From positions 2,976,001-3,040,000 of the forward strand of contig NZ_CP019420.1 of the NCBI RefSeq assembly GCF_001984215.1: a stretch of 64,000 bases of DNA, in the 5' to 3' direction. How positions within the stretch are numbered: the first letter of the stretch is position 1; each line of letters starts with the position of its first letter. Both the position numbers and the translations under genes were made by a program. Below the pieces are notes generated by a model that saw only the letters and a list, made by a program, of their open reading frames with translations, was not told the origin of the DNA and did no database searches. The stretch comes from Mycobacterium sp. MS1601. GTDB lineage: Bacteria; Actinomycetota; Actinomycetes; Mycobacteriales; Mycobacteriaceae. This document shows, one piece after another, positions 18,075-27,591 of the stretch.

Positions 18075-18914
18075 ATGAGAGCGATCCTCGGCACCGAAGC
18101 CTTGGCCTCGGGACTCCTGACCCGAGGTGAGCTTCGCTGGAACTACGAACGCGTCGCCACCGACGTCTACCTGCCCAAGGAGGGCGAGCGTTGTATTTTC
18201 GACCTGGCCGAGGCGGCCTGGCTGTGGTCCGGGCGATCCGGCATCGTCACCGGAAGAGCCGCGGCGGCATTACACGGCGCCACGGGTATCAACGTGGATA
18301 CGCCCGTCGAATTGCTCACCGGTAGAAGGACTTCGAACCCGCGGTTGGTCGCCCGCAATGTCCGGTTCCATGACGACGAGGTGCAGCGGCGGAGTTCCGG
18401 AATGCTGGTGACGACACCCGCCCGGACGGCTTTCGACCTGGGACGCCACCTCGAACGCAGGGAAGCCGTGCGACACCTGGACGCGTTGACGGCTGCTACC
18501 GGCGTCTCGCGCATCGAGGTCGAGAAGCTGGCAGACCGCTATCGGGGTGCGGCCGGTACCTACCAGGCCGTCTTCGCGGCCCATCTCATGGACGGAGGCG
18601 CACAGTCTCCGCAGGAATCCATGACACGAATGGCGTTGGTGGACGCAGGCTTTCCCAGGCCGTCGACCCAGATCCTGGTTTGCGGCGGCCGGCAAACCGC
18701 CGTCACCGTTGCGCTTGGATGGGAGCAGCATCGCATTGGCCTCACCTTCGCGGCGGCCGGCAAGCGCCTGCTTGCAGTGCCTGAGTGGTCGCGGAACAAC
18801 TTCCTGCAGCTCCAGGGCTGGATCAACCTGTACGTCTCGCCCACCGAGGCGGTCCAGATGACCGTCGATCGGGCCCGTGCGGCTTTCCGGGTTCGAGCCC
18901 GCCGCGGCTATTGA
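18075..18914 (+). CDS. AbiEi/DUF559-type actinobacterial protein, nuclease core degenerate
   Basis: 279 aa. The N-terminal half shows the wHTH-like pattern common in mycobacteria: LGTEALASGLLTRGELRW, YLPKEGERC, then TGRAAAALHGATGINVDTPVELL and VTTPARTAFDLGRHLERREAVRHLDAL. The C-terminal DUF559 (Vsr-like nuclease fold) part normally reads VDMGW...AEYDGDQHR. Here the same place reads TVALGWEQHRIGLTFAAAGKR, without the Asp/Glu/His metal residues. Alternative starts are GTG 18066 and ATG 18045. Function is unknown; it resembles antitoxin-like or solitary nuclease-fold proteins that have lost activity. Confidence 0.75.
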   Translation: MRAILGTEALASGLLTRGELRWNYERVATDVYLPKEGERCIFDLAEAAWLWSGRSGIVTGRAAAALHGATGINVDTPVELLTGRRTSNPRLVARNVRFHDDEVQRRSSGMLVTTPARTAFDLGRHLERREAVRHLDALTAATGVSRIEVEKLADRYRGAAGTYQAVFAAHLMDGGAQSPQESMTRMALVDAGFPRPSTQILVCGGRQTAVTVALGWEQHRIGLTFAAAGKRLLAVPEWSRNNFLQLQGWINLYVSPTEAVQMTVDRARAAFRVRARRGY

Positions 18915-18947
18915 CCTGAAGGCGTGCACGACCAGCGGGTGGAAACC

Positions 18948-19700
18948 TCAGTAGGCGTCCAGACCGAGCGTGATGGCGAGCACCAGGCCGCCGAGGCCGA
19001 TGAGCCACCGGATCGGGGTGGCCGGAGCGTGGCGCACCACCACCGGGCCCAGCCGCGACCCCAGGATGCAGCCGATGGCCAGCGGGATCAGTGAGGGCCA
19101 ATGCACTGGGGCGACGGTGAGGAAGATGACGGCCGCGACGCCGTTGGAAGCGCCGAGCAGGACGTTCTTCGATGCGTTGGCATGCGCCAGGGTGGAGCTA
19201 CCCGCGCGGAGCAGCAGAGCGAGCAGCAGCACCCCCGCGGCCGCGCCGAAGTAGCCACCGTAGATCGCGATGGCGAAGATCGCCGCACCCTCGAGTCCCA
19301 GCGCGAGACGGCTGCGCGGTGGTGTGTCGGCGTCGACGCGCTCGCGGCGAGGCCAGACGATGGCTATCGACGAGAAGAAGATCAGAACCGGCACCAGCTT
19401 CTCGAACCCTTCGGCGGGGGTCGACAGCAGCAGCACCGCACCCAGCGCCCCGCCGATCCCGGCCAGCGGCAGTGTGCGCAGCAGGAACGGACCCTGGCCG
19501 CGCAGCTCGGGGCGTGACCCGATGATCGAGCCGACGGCGTTGCCCACCAGTGCGACGGTGTTGGTCACGTTGGCGGTCACCGGCGGCAGGCCGACTGCCA
19601 ACAGAGCGGGATAGGTGGCGACAGACGCCAGCCCGGCGATGCTGCCAGCCAGTCCGCCGAGCATGCCGGCGACCAGCAACAGCGCGATATCGGTCCAGCT
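18948..19700 (-). CDS. TauE/SafE-family anion exporter
   Basis: 250 aa with about eight helices in two repeats. LLVAGMLGGLAGSIAGLASVATYPALL and ANVTNTVALVGNAVGS in the first half and AAAGVLLLALLL...ANASKNVLLGASNGVAAVIF in the second are the TauE/SafE signatures (PF01925). Members export sulfite, sulfoacetate or related organosulfur anions. The GTG at 19700 (SWTDIALLL) starts at the usual family position. A longer form from GTG 19754 adds 18 residues without hydrophobic or conserved character. Confidence 0.85.
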   Translation of the reverse strand, partial: SWTDIALLLVAGMLGGLAGSIAGLASVATYPALLAVGLPPVTANVTNTVALVGNAVGSIIGSRPELRGQGPFLLRTLPLAGIGGALGAVLLLSTPAEGFEKLVPVLIFFSSIAIVWPRRERVDADTPPRSRLALGLEGAAIFAIAIYGGYFGAAAGVLLLALLLRAGSSTLAHANASKNVLLGASNGVAAVIFLTVAPVHWPSLIPLAIGCILGSRLGPVVVRHAPATPIRWLIGLGGLVLAITLGLDAY

Positions 19701-19859
19701 CACGGCAGTATCAGGTGATTCATAGAGAAAGTATGTATGGACAAAGTCTGGCACACCGGTTCAGGTGCGCGGTGTGTGCCCCGCCGGTTTGGCCGGATAC
19801 TCCGGGGTCGCTCGGGATCTGCACTTTCGCGCATGCGACACATCAGGTAAACCTGTCTC

Positions 19860-20006
19860 ATGAAGACTCACCTGAACTGCCCGTGCGGCGAATCCATCGT
19901 CGGGACTGACGAGGACGATTTGGTGGAGAAGACCCAGAAGCACCTCGCCGACAACCATCCCGGGCACGACTACTCGCGCGACGAGATCCTGTTCATCGCC
20001 TACTAG
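19860..20006 (+). CDS. DUF1059 small protein
   Basis: 48 aa, starting MKTHLNCPCGESIVGTDEDD. Cys7 and Cys9 near the start, and His29, His33 and His36 in the helix (HLADNHPGHDY), suggest a small metal-binding fold. It matches the DUF1059 pattern of tiny actinobacterial proteins ending DEILFIAY-like. Codon third positions are GC-rich, and an AGGTAAACC stretch precedes the ATG. The role is unknown. Confidence 0.82.
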   Translation: MKTHLNCPCGESIVGTDEDDLVEKTQKHLADNHPGHDYSRDEILFIAY

Positions 20007-20048
20007 GTGGGTAGGCGCCAGGGCGAGGCGGCCGGCCCCAGAAGGGGC

Positions 20049-20495
20049 TCAGGCGAACCGGTCCTGCAAGCGGACCAATGTCGCCTCGATCCCGGCCTCG
20101 TTGGCGCTGACGAAGCCCAGCCGCCGGTAGAAGTCGATGCGGTCCTTGACCGGACCGGTGTCGCGGTAGTCGAAGGTCTCGGTGACGCGGGTCCGCGTCG
20201 GCGAAATCTCCTCGAACTCCCAACGCCAGTGATGCCCGAACGGGTGACGCCACTCGAGGAGTTCGGTGGGCTTGAGCGCGGTGATGACGCTGGTGATCCG
20301 GTACGGGATGCCCTTCATCTTCATCCGCGTGGAAAAGCGAGATCCCAGAGAGAGTTCCGCGGGTGCTGTGACAGTGCTGCCCACGGTTGCCGACCCGTCC
20401 AGCTCATGGTGGCGGCGCGGGTCGGCCACGAGGGCGAACAGGTCGGCAGCCGGCGCGTTCACTTCGACGGTCCTGCTCACCTGGCGTGCACTCAT
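20049..20495 (-). CDS. SRPBCC-fold protein
   Basis: 148 aa START/Bet v1-like domain beginning [26 protein letters not shown], the standard opening of polyketide-cyclase/dehydrase family 2 proteins. A central [23 protein letters not shown] strand pair and a long C-terminal helix follow. It probably binds a hydrophobic ligand. It lies 8 bases downstream of the alpha/beta hydrolase on the same strand, so the two are likely co-transcribed. Confidence 0.82.
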   Translation of the reverse strand: MSARQVSRTVEVNAPAADLFALVADPRRHHELDGSATVGSTVTAPAELSLGSRFSTRMKMKGIPYRITSVITALKPTELLEWRHPFGHHWRWEFEEISPTRTRVTETFDYRDTGPVKDRIDFYRRLGFVSANEAGIEATLVRLQDRFA

Positions 20496-20503
20496 GGGGC
20501 TCC

Positions 20504-21382
20504 TCAGCAGCGGGTCACGGCCACCGATCGGCGGTCTGTGGACGCCATGAAATCACGCAGGATCTGCGTCACCTCCCAGGGTGCCTCGACATGCGGGAAA
20601 TGTCCCACGCCGGGCAGAACTTCCAGGCGGCTGCCCGGTAGCGCCTCATGGGCGGCATAGCCGTGTGCGACGGGGATGATGCGGTCGTTGTCGCCCCAGA
20701 TGAACAGCATCGGCACTTGTGCGGTGAGATGCAGCCGGTTCAGTGCGCTCACGGCTTGGCCGCGGTGATCGACGACAGAGCGCAGCGTGCGCAGGAATGC
20801 ACTGCGTGTCTCCCGGTCCGACAGTGACGAGTAGGCGCTCCAGAGTTCACCACCCCGCGGGGAGTGGATGCCCGCCGACGACAGCCACGACCGGATCGAG
20901 TTCCCTACGGTGAGCACCGGCTGCGGTGCCACGGCGGGCAATACCAGTTCGGCGCCGGGGGTGCTCAGCAGCCGCAGCATCCAGCTGAGGTCCGGCCCCA
21001 GCCCGCCGCTGCCGATGAGTACCAGCCGCTCGCACTTGTCGCGGTGCTGGTAGCCGAACTGCATGGCGATGCCGCCGCCCAGTGATTGCCCCACCACCGT
21101 GGCGTGCATGACGCCCAGTTCGTCGAGCAGGTCGCGCAGCCACACCGCGAACGCGCCGAGCGAGTAGTCGCCCCGCGGCTTGGCCGAGCCGCCGTGGCCC
21201 AGCAGGTCAGGGGCGATCACTCGGTAGTGCTGGGAGAGCTGTGGGATCACCGAGCGCCAGGTGGCGGAGCTGCCTGCCATGCCGTGGATCAGCAGCAGGG
21301 TCTCCGGGCTGCCGGTCTCGGGACCAGCGTCGCGGTAAGCCACGCGGTCGCCATGCAGCTCGAGAAAACGAAGTTCGTCCAT
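20504..21382 (-). CDS. Alpha/beta-fold hydrolase
   Basis: 292 aa. Oxyanion-hole HG ([13 protein letters not shown], residues 30-42), nucleophile Ser100 in GQSLGG, acid Asp in WGDNDR near 238 and His in GVGHFPH near 267. The cap domain lies between about 130 and 210. It resembles mycobacterial Rv2715-type esterases and C-C hydrolases. The substrate cannot be read from sequence. A strong GGAGG site precedes the ATG on the minus strand. Confidence 0.9.
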   Translation of the reverse strand: MDELRFLELHGDRVAYRDAGPETGSPETLLLIHGMAGSSATWRSVIPQLSQHYRVIAPDLLGHGGSAKPRGDYSLGAFAVWLRDLLDELGVMHATVVGQSLGGGIAMQFGYQHRDKCERLVLIGSGGLGPDLSWMLRLLSTPGAELVLPAVAPQPVLTVGNSIRSWLSSAGIHSPRGGELWSAYSSLSDRETRSAFLRTLRSVVDHRGQAVSALNRLHLTAQVPMLFIWGDNDRIIPVAHGYAAHEALPGSRLEVLPGVGHFPHVEAPWEVTQILRDFMASTDRRSVAVTRC

Positions 21383-21627
21383 GTGGACCTCCTTCAGTCG
21401 TGCGAAAGTCCGTTCTACCGACGATAGCGGAGGTTACGCAGGCGTAGGTTACTCACGGGTAACACAAGGGGGTGTCGTCACTCTCCCGCGCCGGTTGCCA
21501 CCTGCGTGGATCACAACTTGATCACGGTCTTCGGCGCAACGGTGTCGCCTGCGGGTTAGCGTTTACCCCTGATGCCCGCGGGTAAAAAGTGCCCAGGGAC
21601 GGGGCCGACGAAGGGAACACGACAAAC
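21383..21627. other. Divergent intergenic region
   Basis: 245 bases between the hydrolase and the haemophore-like gene, with the GGAGG of the former at its left end and the AAGGGA of the latter at its right. Small dyads are GTTAC-N6-GTAAC near 21448-21463 and GATCA-N5-TGATC near 21510-21524. Nothing codes for protein here. Confidence 0.4.
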
Positions 21628-22002
21628 ATGACGTTCATCGGAAAGACCGTGCTGGGGGGCGCACTGGTATCCGGGGCTGCGGCCGCACTGCTGGGCGCCC
21701 CGTCCGCCGCAGCGGAACCGTGCCGCGCCGACGCGGCCACCGCCACCATCAGCCAGGTCTCCGGTGCAGCCAGCCAGTACCTGGCCGGCCACCCCGGCGC
21801 CAACGACGCGCTGTCGAACGCGCTGACCCAGCCCCGCGACCAAGCCACCGTCACGGTGCGCAACTACTTCCTGGCCAACCCCGGCGAGTACTTCGACCTG
21901 CGCAACATCACCGCGCCGCTGCAGACACTGCGCAGCCAGTGCGGGGCGTCGTTCGCCGGCTCGGATCTGATCGCGGCTTTCGACGAATTCCAGATGGGCT
22001 AA
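21628..22002 (+). CDS. Haemophore-related exported protein
   Basis: 124 aa. A signal peptide (about 1-29, ending GAPSAAA) precedes EPCRADAATATISQVSGAASQYLAGHP, the pattern of the mycobacterial haemophore/heme-binding group related to Rv0203. Two cysteines (in EPCRAD and RSQCGAS) would form one disulfide. The exported helical domain may bind heme or a similar ligand. The ATG at 21628 has AAGGGA at 21611-21616; earlier in-frame codons would disrupt the signal peptide. It is convergent with the Lrp gene, with the stops overlapping. Confidence 0.82.
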   Translation: MTFIGKTVLGGALVSGAAAALLGAPSAAAEPCRADAATATISQVSGAASQYLAGHPGANDALSNALTQPRDQATVTVRNYFLANPGEYFDLRNITAPLQTLRSQCGASFAGSDLIAAFDEFQMG

Positions 22003-22451
22003 TCGAGCAAAGGCGTCAGACGGTAATCGACCAGCTGGCGCATCACCAACGAAGTGTTGGTCTGCTCAACTCCGTCGATGTCGAGGATGCGGCCCGCAAT
22101 CCGGTAGAGATCGTCGGCGTCACGAGCCACCACCTGCACGTGCAGGTCGACGGTGCCGCTGACGCCCAGTACCTCGAGCACCTCGGGAACGGCGGCCAGC
22201 GCGTCGGCGACGCGTTGCAGCTTGCGCTGGGTCACCGTGGTCAGGATGTAGGCCGTCAGCGGATAGCCCAAGGCGGCAGGTGAAATGCGCCGCTCGAACG
22301 GGCGCAACACGCCGCTGGACTCCAGCCGGGCCAGCCGGGTCTGCACCGTGTTGCGGGACAGTCCGGTGCGTTCGGCGAGCGTGACGGCAGCGGCCCGCGG
22401 ATCGTTGTTGAGTGCCAGCAGAATCCGTCTGTCGATGGCGTCGACTGTCAT
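21999..22451 (-). CDS. Lrp/AsnC-family regulator
   Basis: 150 aa. HTH at about residues 5-50 (DAIDRRILLALNNDPRAA, then LSRNTVQTRLARLE) followed by the RAM/ligand domain (GVSGTVDLHVQVVARDADDL near 95). It is divergent from the E1 gene with about 100 bases between them, so it probably regulates that gene and itself in response to an amino acid or 2-oxo acid. The ATG at 22451 is the family start; the long upstream frame runs antisense through the E1 gene. Confidence 0.9.
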   Translation of the reverse strand: MTVDAIDRRILLALNNDPRAAAVTLAERTGLSRNTVQTRLARLESSGVLRPFERRISPAALGYPLTAYILTTVTQRKLQRVADALAAVPEVLEVLGVSGTVDLHVQVVARDADDLYRIAGRILDIDGVEQTNTSLVMRQLVDYRLTPLLD

Positions 22452-22494
22452 TGTGCTTGCCTCCGGCTGGTGGTCGAGTGTCCAGATGTGCAGA

Positions 22495-22524
22495 TTGCGC
22501 ATCTTAGACCTTCGGCGTTGCGCA
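22495..22524. promoter_or_regulatory. Two TTGCGCA repeats, candidate Lrp sites
   Basis: TTGCGCA occurs at 22495-22501 and again at 22518-22524. The repeats are 23 bases apart, about two helical turns, in the Lrp/E1 divergent promoter. Each holds the palindrome TGCGCA. This is the multi-site arrangement expected of Lrp-type octamers. Confidence 0.4.
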
Positions 22525-22553
22525 AATATGGGCCAAGATCCCAAAATCGAGTG

Positions 22554-24827
22554 ATGAATGCGCTGACGGAGATCGAGCAGCGAGTGTTGTGGCTGTCGAC
22601 GGCCATGATCCACCACGCCAACCATGTCCGGCCCAACACCTCCGGCCTGAAGGTGGGCGGCCATCAGGCGTCGTCGGCGTCGATGGCCACCATCATGACG
22701 TCGCTGTGGTTCGAACACCTCCAGGCCGGCGACCGGGTGTCGGTCAAGCCACACGCCTCGCCGGTGCTGCATGCGATCAACTACCTGATCGGCGAACTCG
22801 ACCAGTCCTACCTGGGCACCTTGCGTCAACTCGGTGGCCTGCAGAGTTACCCCAGCCGCACCAAAGACCCTGACCCCGTTGACTATTCGACAGGTTCAGT
22901 CGGAATAGGTGCCACCGCGCCCATTTGGGGTGCGATGGCGCGCCGGTTTGTCACCACCAAGTTCGGTCCAGCGGCAGGAACCGGCAGGCAGTACTCCCTG
23001 GTGGGTGACGCCGAACTCGATGAGGGTGCGGTCTGGGAGGCGATCCTGGATCCCGGGGTGACCGAGTTCGGTGAGATCGTCTGGATCGTCGACATGAACC
23101 GGCAGTCGCTGGACCGGGTGGTGCCGCACATCGCCGCCGATCGGCTGGAGCGGATGTTCGGGGCGGCGGGCTGGCAGGTGCTCACCTGCAAGTTCGGCAG
23201 GCTGCTAGAAGATCTGTTCGCGCGGCAGGGCGGGCAGGCGTTGCGGCGGCGCATCGTCGAGATGCCGAACGCCGAGTACCAGCGATTGCTGCGCTGCAAT
23301 GCGGCACAATTGCGCGACCGGCTGCCGGACGGTCCTGAAATCGCCGCGCTGATCGCCGAGCTGGACGACGCCACCATGTTGGCCGCCATCCGTAATCTCG
23401 GCGGGCATGACATCGACGTTCTCGGCGACGCGTTCGCCAGGATCGACGACACCCGACCGACGGTGATCTTGGCCTACACCATCAAGGGCTACAGCCTTCC
23501 GACACAGGGTCATCCGCAGAACCACTCGTCGCTGCTGTCGCCCGCGCAGTACGAGGCGCTTGCGGCAGACCTCGGCATGGACCCACGAGATCCCTGGCAG
23601 CGGTTCGCCGACGAGACCGATGCCGGGAAGCTGTGCCGTGAGACGCACGACCGGCTGACCCGTCCGGTGGTCGCGGCGTCCACTCCGCCGGCCGTGCCCA
23701 CCGACATCGGGCGCACACCCACAGGCACGTCCACCACACAGGCGGCACTGGGTCGCACGTTGCTGGATCTCACGAGGGAGGCGCCGGCGGCCGCTGCCCG
23801 GGTGGTCACCGTCAGCCCCGACGTCAGCTCGACCACCAACCTGGCAGGCTGGCTGAACAAGGTGGGGGTGTGGTCACCCACCGAACGGCGGGACTGGTTC
23901 GACGACGACGCCGAGACCATCATGCACTGGCGCGAGAAACCCACCGGTCAGCATTTGGAGCTCGGGATCGCCGAGACCAACCTGGTGGGACTGATCGGTG
24001 AGCTGGGCGCGACATGGAGCCGCTGGGGGGAGCCGCTGTTCCCCATCGGAGTGCTCTACGACCCCTTCGTGGAACGGGCACTGGAACCCTGGTCCTACGG
24101 CATCTACGCCGGCGGCCAGTCGATTCTGGTTGGCACACCCTCCGGAGTCACGCTGGCAGCCGAAGGTGGTGCGCACCAATCGATCAAGACGCCGTCGATC
24201 GGACTGGAGCAGCCCGGCTGTGTCAGCTACGAACCGGCGTTCGCCATCGACGTCGAGTGGACGCTGCTGTCCTGCATCGCCCGGCTGGGCCGCGCCGGCG
24301 GCAGCTCGTCATACCTGCGGCTGTCCACCCGTCCGGTGAACCAGACCCTGGCCGACGTGCCTGCCGATCCGGCGGCACGGGAACGCCGCCGACGGCAGGT
24401 GCTCGCCGGGGCGTACCTGTTGCGGCGTGCTGCCACGCCGGAGGTGACGCTGGTCGGCATGGGGGCGATGATGACCGAAACCCTCTCGGCGGCAGATCGA
24501 TTGGCCGAGCAGGGGGTGGACGTCGACGTGGTGTGCGTGACCAGCCCCGGGCTGCTGTTCGAGGCCATGCAGGCCCGCCGCGGTCTCGGCGACGGCCCCA
24601 GCTGGATTCTTGACCAAGTGTTCACCGCGGATCGCGCCGCACCCATGGTGACGGTGCTCGACGGCCACCCACACACGCTGTCATTCCTGGCCGGGATCAA
24701 CCACGTGCGGGCCATGGCGTTGGGCGTCAGCCGGTTCGGGCAGGTGGGCTCACTCGAGGAGGTCTACCGCCACCACGGCATCGACAGCGACAGCATCGTG
24801 CGGGCCGCACTCGACGTCAGGGGGTGA
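22554..24827 (+). CDS. AceE-type 2-oxoacid dehydrogenase E1 / transketolase-like enzyme
   Basis: 757 aa, ThDP-dependent, a shorter relative of homodimeric pyruvate dehydrogenase E1 (AceE, usually about 900 aa). The ThDP/Mg2+ motif is [13 protein letters not shown]...VDMN near 172-202. HHANHVRP and [19 protein letters not shown] near the N terminus are AceE signatures. The transketolase pyrimidine domain lies at about 415-620 and the C-terminal domain at 640-750. Decarboxylation of pyruvate or another 2-oxo acid is inferred; no E2/E3 gene is nearby. The ATG at 22554 is preceded by an in-frame GTG at 22551. Its divergent Lrp partner supports control by 2-oxo or amino acids. Confidence 0.78.
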   Translation: MNALTEIEQRVLWLSTAMIHHANHVRPNTSGLKVGGHQASSASMATIMTSLWFEHLQAGDRVSVKPHASPVLHAINYLIGELDQSYLGTLRQLGGLQSYPSRTKDPDPVDYSTGSVGIGATAPIWGAMARRFVTTKFGPAAGTGRQYSLVGDAELDEGAVWEAILDPGVTEFGEIVWIVDMNRQSLDRVVPHIAADRLERMFGAAGWQVLTCKFGRLLEDLFARQGGQALRRRIVEMPNAEYQRLLRCNAAQLRDRLPDGPEIAALIAELDDATMLAAIRNLGGHDIDVLGDAFARIDDTRPTVILAYTIKGYSLPTQGHPQNHSSLLSPAQYEALAADLGMDPRDPWQRFADETDAGKLCRETHDRLTRPVVAASTPPAVPTDIGRTPTGTSTTQAALGRTLLDLTREAPAAAARVVTVSPDVSSTTNLAGWLNKVGVWSPTERRDWFDDDAETIMHWREKPTGQHLELGIAETNLVGLIGELGATWSRWGEPLFPIGVLYDPFVERALEPWSYGIYAGGQSILVGTPSGVTLAAEGGAHQSIKTPSIGLEQPGCVSYEPAFAIDVEWTLLSCIARLGRAGGSSSYLRLSTRPVNQTLADVPADPAARERRRRQVLAGAYLLRRAATPEVTLVGMGAMMTETLSAADRLAEQGVDVDVVCVTSPGLLFEAMQARRGLGDGPSWILDQVFTADRAAPMVTVLDGHPHTLSFLAGINHVRAMALGVSRFGQVGSLEEVYRHHGIDSDSIVRAALDVRG

Positions 24828-25593
24828 CGGCCTCCGGCGACTCGGGCAGCACCTGGCCGCCGTCGACGGTGATGGACTGGCCGGTGATGTAGCCCGCCTC
24901 CTCGGTGGCCAGAAACGCCGCGGCGTAGCCGATGTCCTCGGGCTTGCCGAGTGCGCCTGCCGGAATGGAGCGCGCCATGGTCGCCAGGTAGTCCTCACCG
25001 AGATCGGCCAGGCCCTCGGTGTAGATGTTGCCGGGCAGCACGGCGTTGACGGTGATGTTGTGCGGGGCCAACTCGATGGCCGCGGTACGCATGAAGCCCA
25101 GCTGTGCGGCCTTCGACGCGCCGTAGTGTGACCAGCCCGGGAACCCGGTGATGGGTCCGGTGATGGACGAGGTGAGGATCACCCGGCCCCGCCCGGAGGC
25201 GATCAGCGCGTCCAGGCAAGCCTGCACGCTGAACACGTTGCCCTTGACGTTGATGTCGAAGACGTCGTCGAACTGCTCGGGAGTCATGGTCTTCAGCGGG
25301 GCCTCGGGGAACACGCCGGCGTTGGCACACAGTACGTCGATGCCGCCGAACGCATCGATTACCGCCGCAGCCATGGCCGCACACGAATCCGGTTGCCGCA
25401 CATCCGCGGTCACGCCGATCACCTTGCCGCTGCCCAGACCGTCCAACTCGGCGACGGTGGCGTCCAGGCCGGCCGTGGTGCGTGCGGCGATTGCGACGTT
25501 CGCGTCAGCCTTGGCGAACACCGACGCGATGCCCTTGCCGATGCCCTTGCTGCCGCCGGTGACCACAACTGATTTTCCTTGCAGTGAAAACAT
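24817..25593 (-). CDS. Short-chain dehydrogenase/reductase (FabG-like)
   Basis: 258 aa classical SDR. Cofactor loop [11 protein letters not shown] (12-22), NAG at 91-93, catalytic Ser142/143, Tyr157 and Lys161 in SHYGASK. Arg38 after the second beta-strand (IAARTT) suggests NADP(H) preference. The C-terminal [18 protein letters not shown] is typical of 3-oxoacyl-reductase-like SDRs. It is convergent with the E1 gene, overlapping by 11 bases. The substrate is unknown. Confidence 0.9.
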   Translation of the reverse strand: MFSLQGKSVVVTGGSKGIGKGIASVFAKADANVAIAARTTAGLDATVAELDGLGSGKVIGVTADVRQPDSCAAMAAAVIDAFGGIDVLCANAGVFPEAPLKTMTPEQFDDVFDINVKGNVFSVQACLDALIASGRGRVILTSSITGPITGFPGWSHYGASKAAQLGFMRTAAIELAPHNITVNAVLPGNIYTEGLADLGEDYLATMARSIPAGALGKPEDIGYAAAFLATEEAGYITGQSITVDGGQVLPESPEAVTP

Positions 25594-25666
25594 TGCCCCA
25601 GTCTGCGGTACCGGGCCGGTTTCAGCACGGCGGTGTACTGGACCCCAAGGACGCGTGTGGTCCGCG

Positions 25667-26269
25667 CTACGGGCGAAACGGTGGTTGCCCCGAACCGGTC
25701 ACGGTGTACCCGCCCCAGGGGGTGGTCTCGGTGATCCGGGCCTGGACCTCGCGCTCGGCGATCGTCAATGTGACGGTACGTCCGCCCTTGCGCAGATCGG
25801 CGGGCAGATCACCGGTGATGGTGCCACGCCAGTGGTACTGCCCGTCGATGGCGGCCAGGTGACCCGACAGCCTGGCTCGTACTTCGACGCCGTTCACGGT
25901 GGCGGGACCGTCGTACCCGTCGTCCTCATCAGGAACCTCGCCGCTGAGGTGAAAACGCTGCGCCAGTGGGACGGGGCGCCAGCCGCCGGCCTTGATTCGT
26001 GACCTGGCCTCGATCCTGGTGGCGCCGGAGCGTTCGAACAGATCAAGGCACCGTTGCACCAGCCGGGTCTGACGTTCGACATCGGGTCCGGGGATGCGGA
26101 AGTGGTTGGGGATGCCGTGTACGGCGACCGTGGCATCGGGGGAGCGGCGGGCGTCGATCACCACCCGGGCGCTCTCTGTCGTCCCGTCGGCGGTGGTCAC
26201 CGTCCAGGTCTGGCTGCCCTCGTCGAAGGACGCGCGGTCCGCGTCGTTGCGCAGGACGATGGCGCTCAT
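25667..26269 (-). CDS. DUF4873-domain protein
   Basis: 200 aa. The C-terminal half ([20 protein letters not shown]...[14 protein letters not shown]) is a DUF4873 domain, often found attached to flavin monooxygenases or diiron partners in mycobacteria. The N-terminal 100 residues contain a strand-rich segment ([19 protein letters not shown]). The ATG at 26269 overlaps the upstream diiron oxygenase stop in an ATGA junction, so it is likely an accessory protein translated with it. No catalytic residues are recognised. Confidence 0.8.
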   Translation of the reverse strand: MSAIVLRNDADRASFDEGSQTWTVTTADGTTESARVVIDARRSPDATVAVHGIPNHFRIPGPDVERQTRLVQRCLDLFERSGATRIEARSRIKAGGWRPVPLAQRFHLSGEVPDEDDGYDGPATVNGVEVRARLSGHLAAIDGQYHWRGTITGDLPADLRKGGRTVTLTIAEREVQARITETTPWGGYTVTGSGQPPFRP

Positions 26270-27159
26270 AGGAATCCGGCCCTGCGCCACATCCGCCGGC
26301 CCAGCCGACCATTGAGCCCAACCTCGTCGAAGAACGCGTTCAGCGAGGCGAACGATGCCACGCACATGGCCCGGAAGTGTGGATTCTCGCGTGCCACCTT
26401 GCGCATCCTGCGGCCGTCCAGCCCCACCCGGTTGTACTGGATGGGCAGCGTGAACAGCATCCGGTAGAAGGGGCCGCCTGCTCCATGGATGTTGGCCAGC
26501 AGCATCTTTCGATACCGCGGCATGCCGGGCACCGACGTGCGCAGGCCGTCGCGCGCGAACTGGATGTGGCGCGCCTCTTCGGTGACGTGGATGCGCATCA
26601 GTCGCTGGACGATGGGCTGGAGATCGGGGTCTTCCATGATCTGGCGCTGTAGCGCGTCGAAGATCTCCTCGCCCACCAGCGCCGCTGCCCACAGCACGCT
26701 GCCGCGGAACGTGAACGGCAGCGTGTTGATGATGATGCGCTGGAACAGTTTGGGCCGCACCGGGACTCCGCCGATCCGGGCTATGGTCTTGCCGAACATC
26801 ACCATGTGTCGGGTCTCGTCACCGAGCTCGGTCAGCGCGTAGTGAGTGGAATTGGCGGTCGGGTTCTTGTGCATCAGATCCCGCAGCAGCGCCTGGTTGA
26901 GAATGTTCTCGAACCAGATGCCCGCCGACAGGATGTTCACCAGTTCCTGCCGGGACAGTTCGATCTGCTGCTCCCGCGTCATCGCCTCCCACTCCGGAGT
27001 CCCGTAGAGCGAGACGACCGCTGGGGGCAGGAAGAACTTGTCCGGGTCCAACGGAGCGTTCCAGTCGATATCGACCACCGGCTCGTAGGATTTCTTCACC
27101 GAGCCCTTCAGCAGTCGCTCGGCGAACTCTTCGCGCGTGGGGGTAGTCGGCGCAACCAT
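26266..27159 (-). CDS. AurF-like diiron oxygenase
   Basis: 297 aa helical protein. Diiron ligands are visible in ELGDETRHMVMFG near 131-143 and HVTEEARHIQFARDG near 205-219, plus an earlier Glu in WFENILNQALLRD near 98. This is the p-aminobenzoate N-oxygenase AurF pattern (PF11583). Family members N-oxygenate aryl amines or hydroxylate other substrates; the substrate here is unknown. The ATG at 27159 lies six bases beyond a -10-like box, and longer frames add 12 unconserved residues. Confidence 0.85.
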   Translation of the reverse strand: MVAPTTPTREEFAERLLKGSVKKSYEPVVDIDWNAPLDPDKFFLPPAVVSLYGTPEWEAMTREQQIELSRQELVNILSAGIWFENILNQALLRDLMHKNPTANSTHYALTELGDETRHMVMFGKTIARIGGVPVRPKLFQRIIINTLPFTFRGSVLWAAALVGEEIFDALQRQIMEDPDLQPIVQRLMRIHVTEEARHIQFARDGLRTSVPGMPRYRKMLLANIHGAGGPFYRMLFTLPIQYNRVGLDGRRMRKVARENPHFRAMCVASFASLNAFFDEVGLNGRLGRRMWRRAGFL

Positions 27160-27224
27160 GTTCCCACGGTAGGGACCCTCTCGGCCGTTAGTCAATACCT
27201 GCGGTACCGGATACTTCTAGTATC
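27157..27224 (-). promoter_or_regulatory. AurF-gene promoter with upstream dyad
   Basis: On the minus strand, TTGACT (27195-27190), an 18-base spacer and TACCGT (27171-27166) lead to the ATG six bases later. Upstream of the -35 is the perfect dyad GATACT-N3-AGTATC (27210-27224), also within the divergent DUF5709 promoter region. Confidence 0.5.
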
Positions 27225-27259
27225 GAGGTGTTTGCACAGGGGGGCAATAGGGCAGACTC

Positions 27260-27565
27260 GTGCGCGTGGGTGATTACGACGACGATGGCGGACCCGACCA
27301 GACGCTGAGCCCCAGCGAATCGCTGGACTCCGACGAGGTGCGCAACGACGACGGCGACATCGTTGCCGACCCGCCGGAGCAGTGGATCGAGGCCAAGGAA
27401 GAGGAGACGCTCGACGAGCGCCTCGCCGACGAGGAACCCGATGTGCTGACCGGCGGTGAGGACGACGCGCGACCGGCCCGGCGAACCCGCGGCCAGATCG
27501 ACGGCACGCCGGAAGACGGCGACTCCTTCTACGACATCGTCGACGACGACGACCCGACGGCCTAG
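27260..27565 (+). CDS. DUF5709-like acidic protein
   Basis: 101 aa, very acidic (Asp/Glu about one third). It has the actinobacterial DUF5709 pattern: DDDGGPDQTLSPSESLDSD, PPEQWIEAKEEETLDERLADEEPD, and a short acidic tail. It is probably largely disordered and cytosolic. The GTG at 27260 or the GTG at 27266 may initiate. It is divergent from the diiron oxygenase across a dyad-bearing region. The role is unknown. Confidence 0.75.
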   Translation: MRVGDYDDDGGPDQTLSPSESLDSDEVRNDDGDIVADPPEQWIEAKEEETLDERLADEEPDVLTGGEDDARPARRTRGQIDGTPEDGDSFYDIVDDDDPTA

Positions 27566-27591
27566 CTTTCTGTAACCTGGCTCGCCCGCAC

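Noticed and set aside
26270..26692. Extension of the DUF4873 gene to 26692
   Set aside because: It is out of frame through the diiron oxygenase and the ATGA overlap gives a better start.
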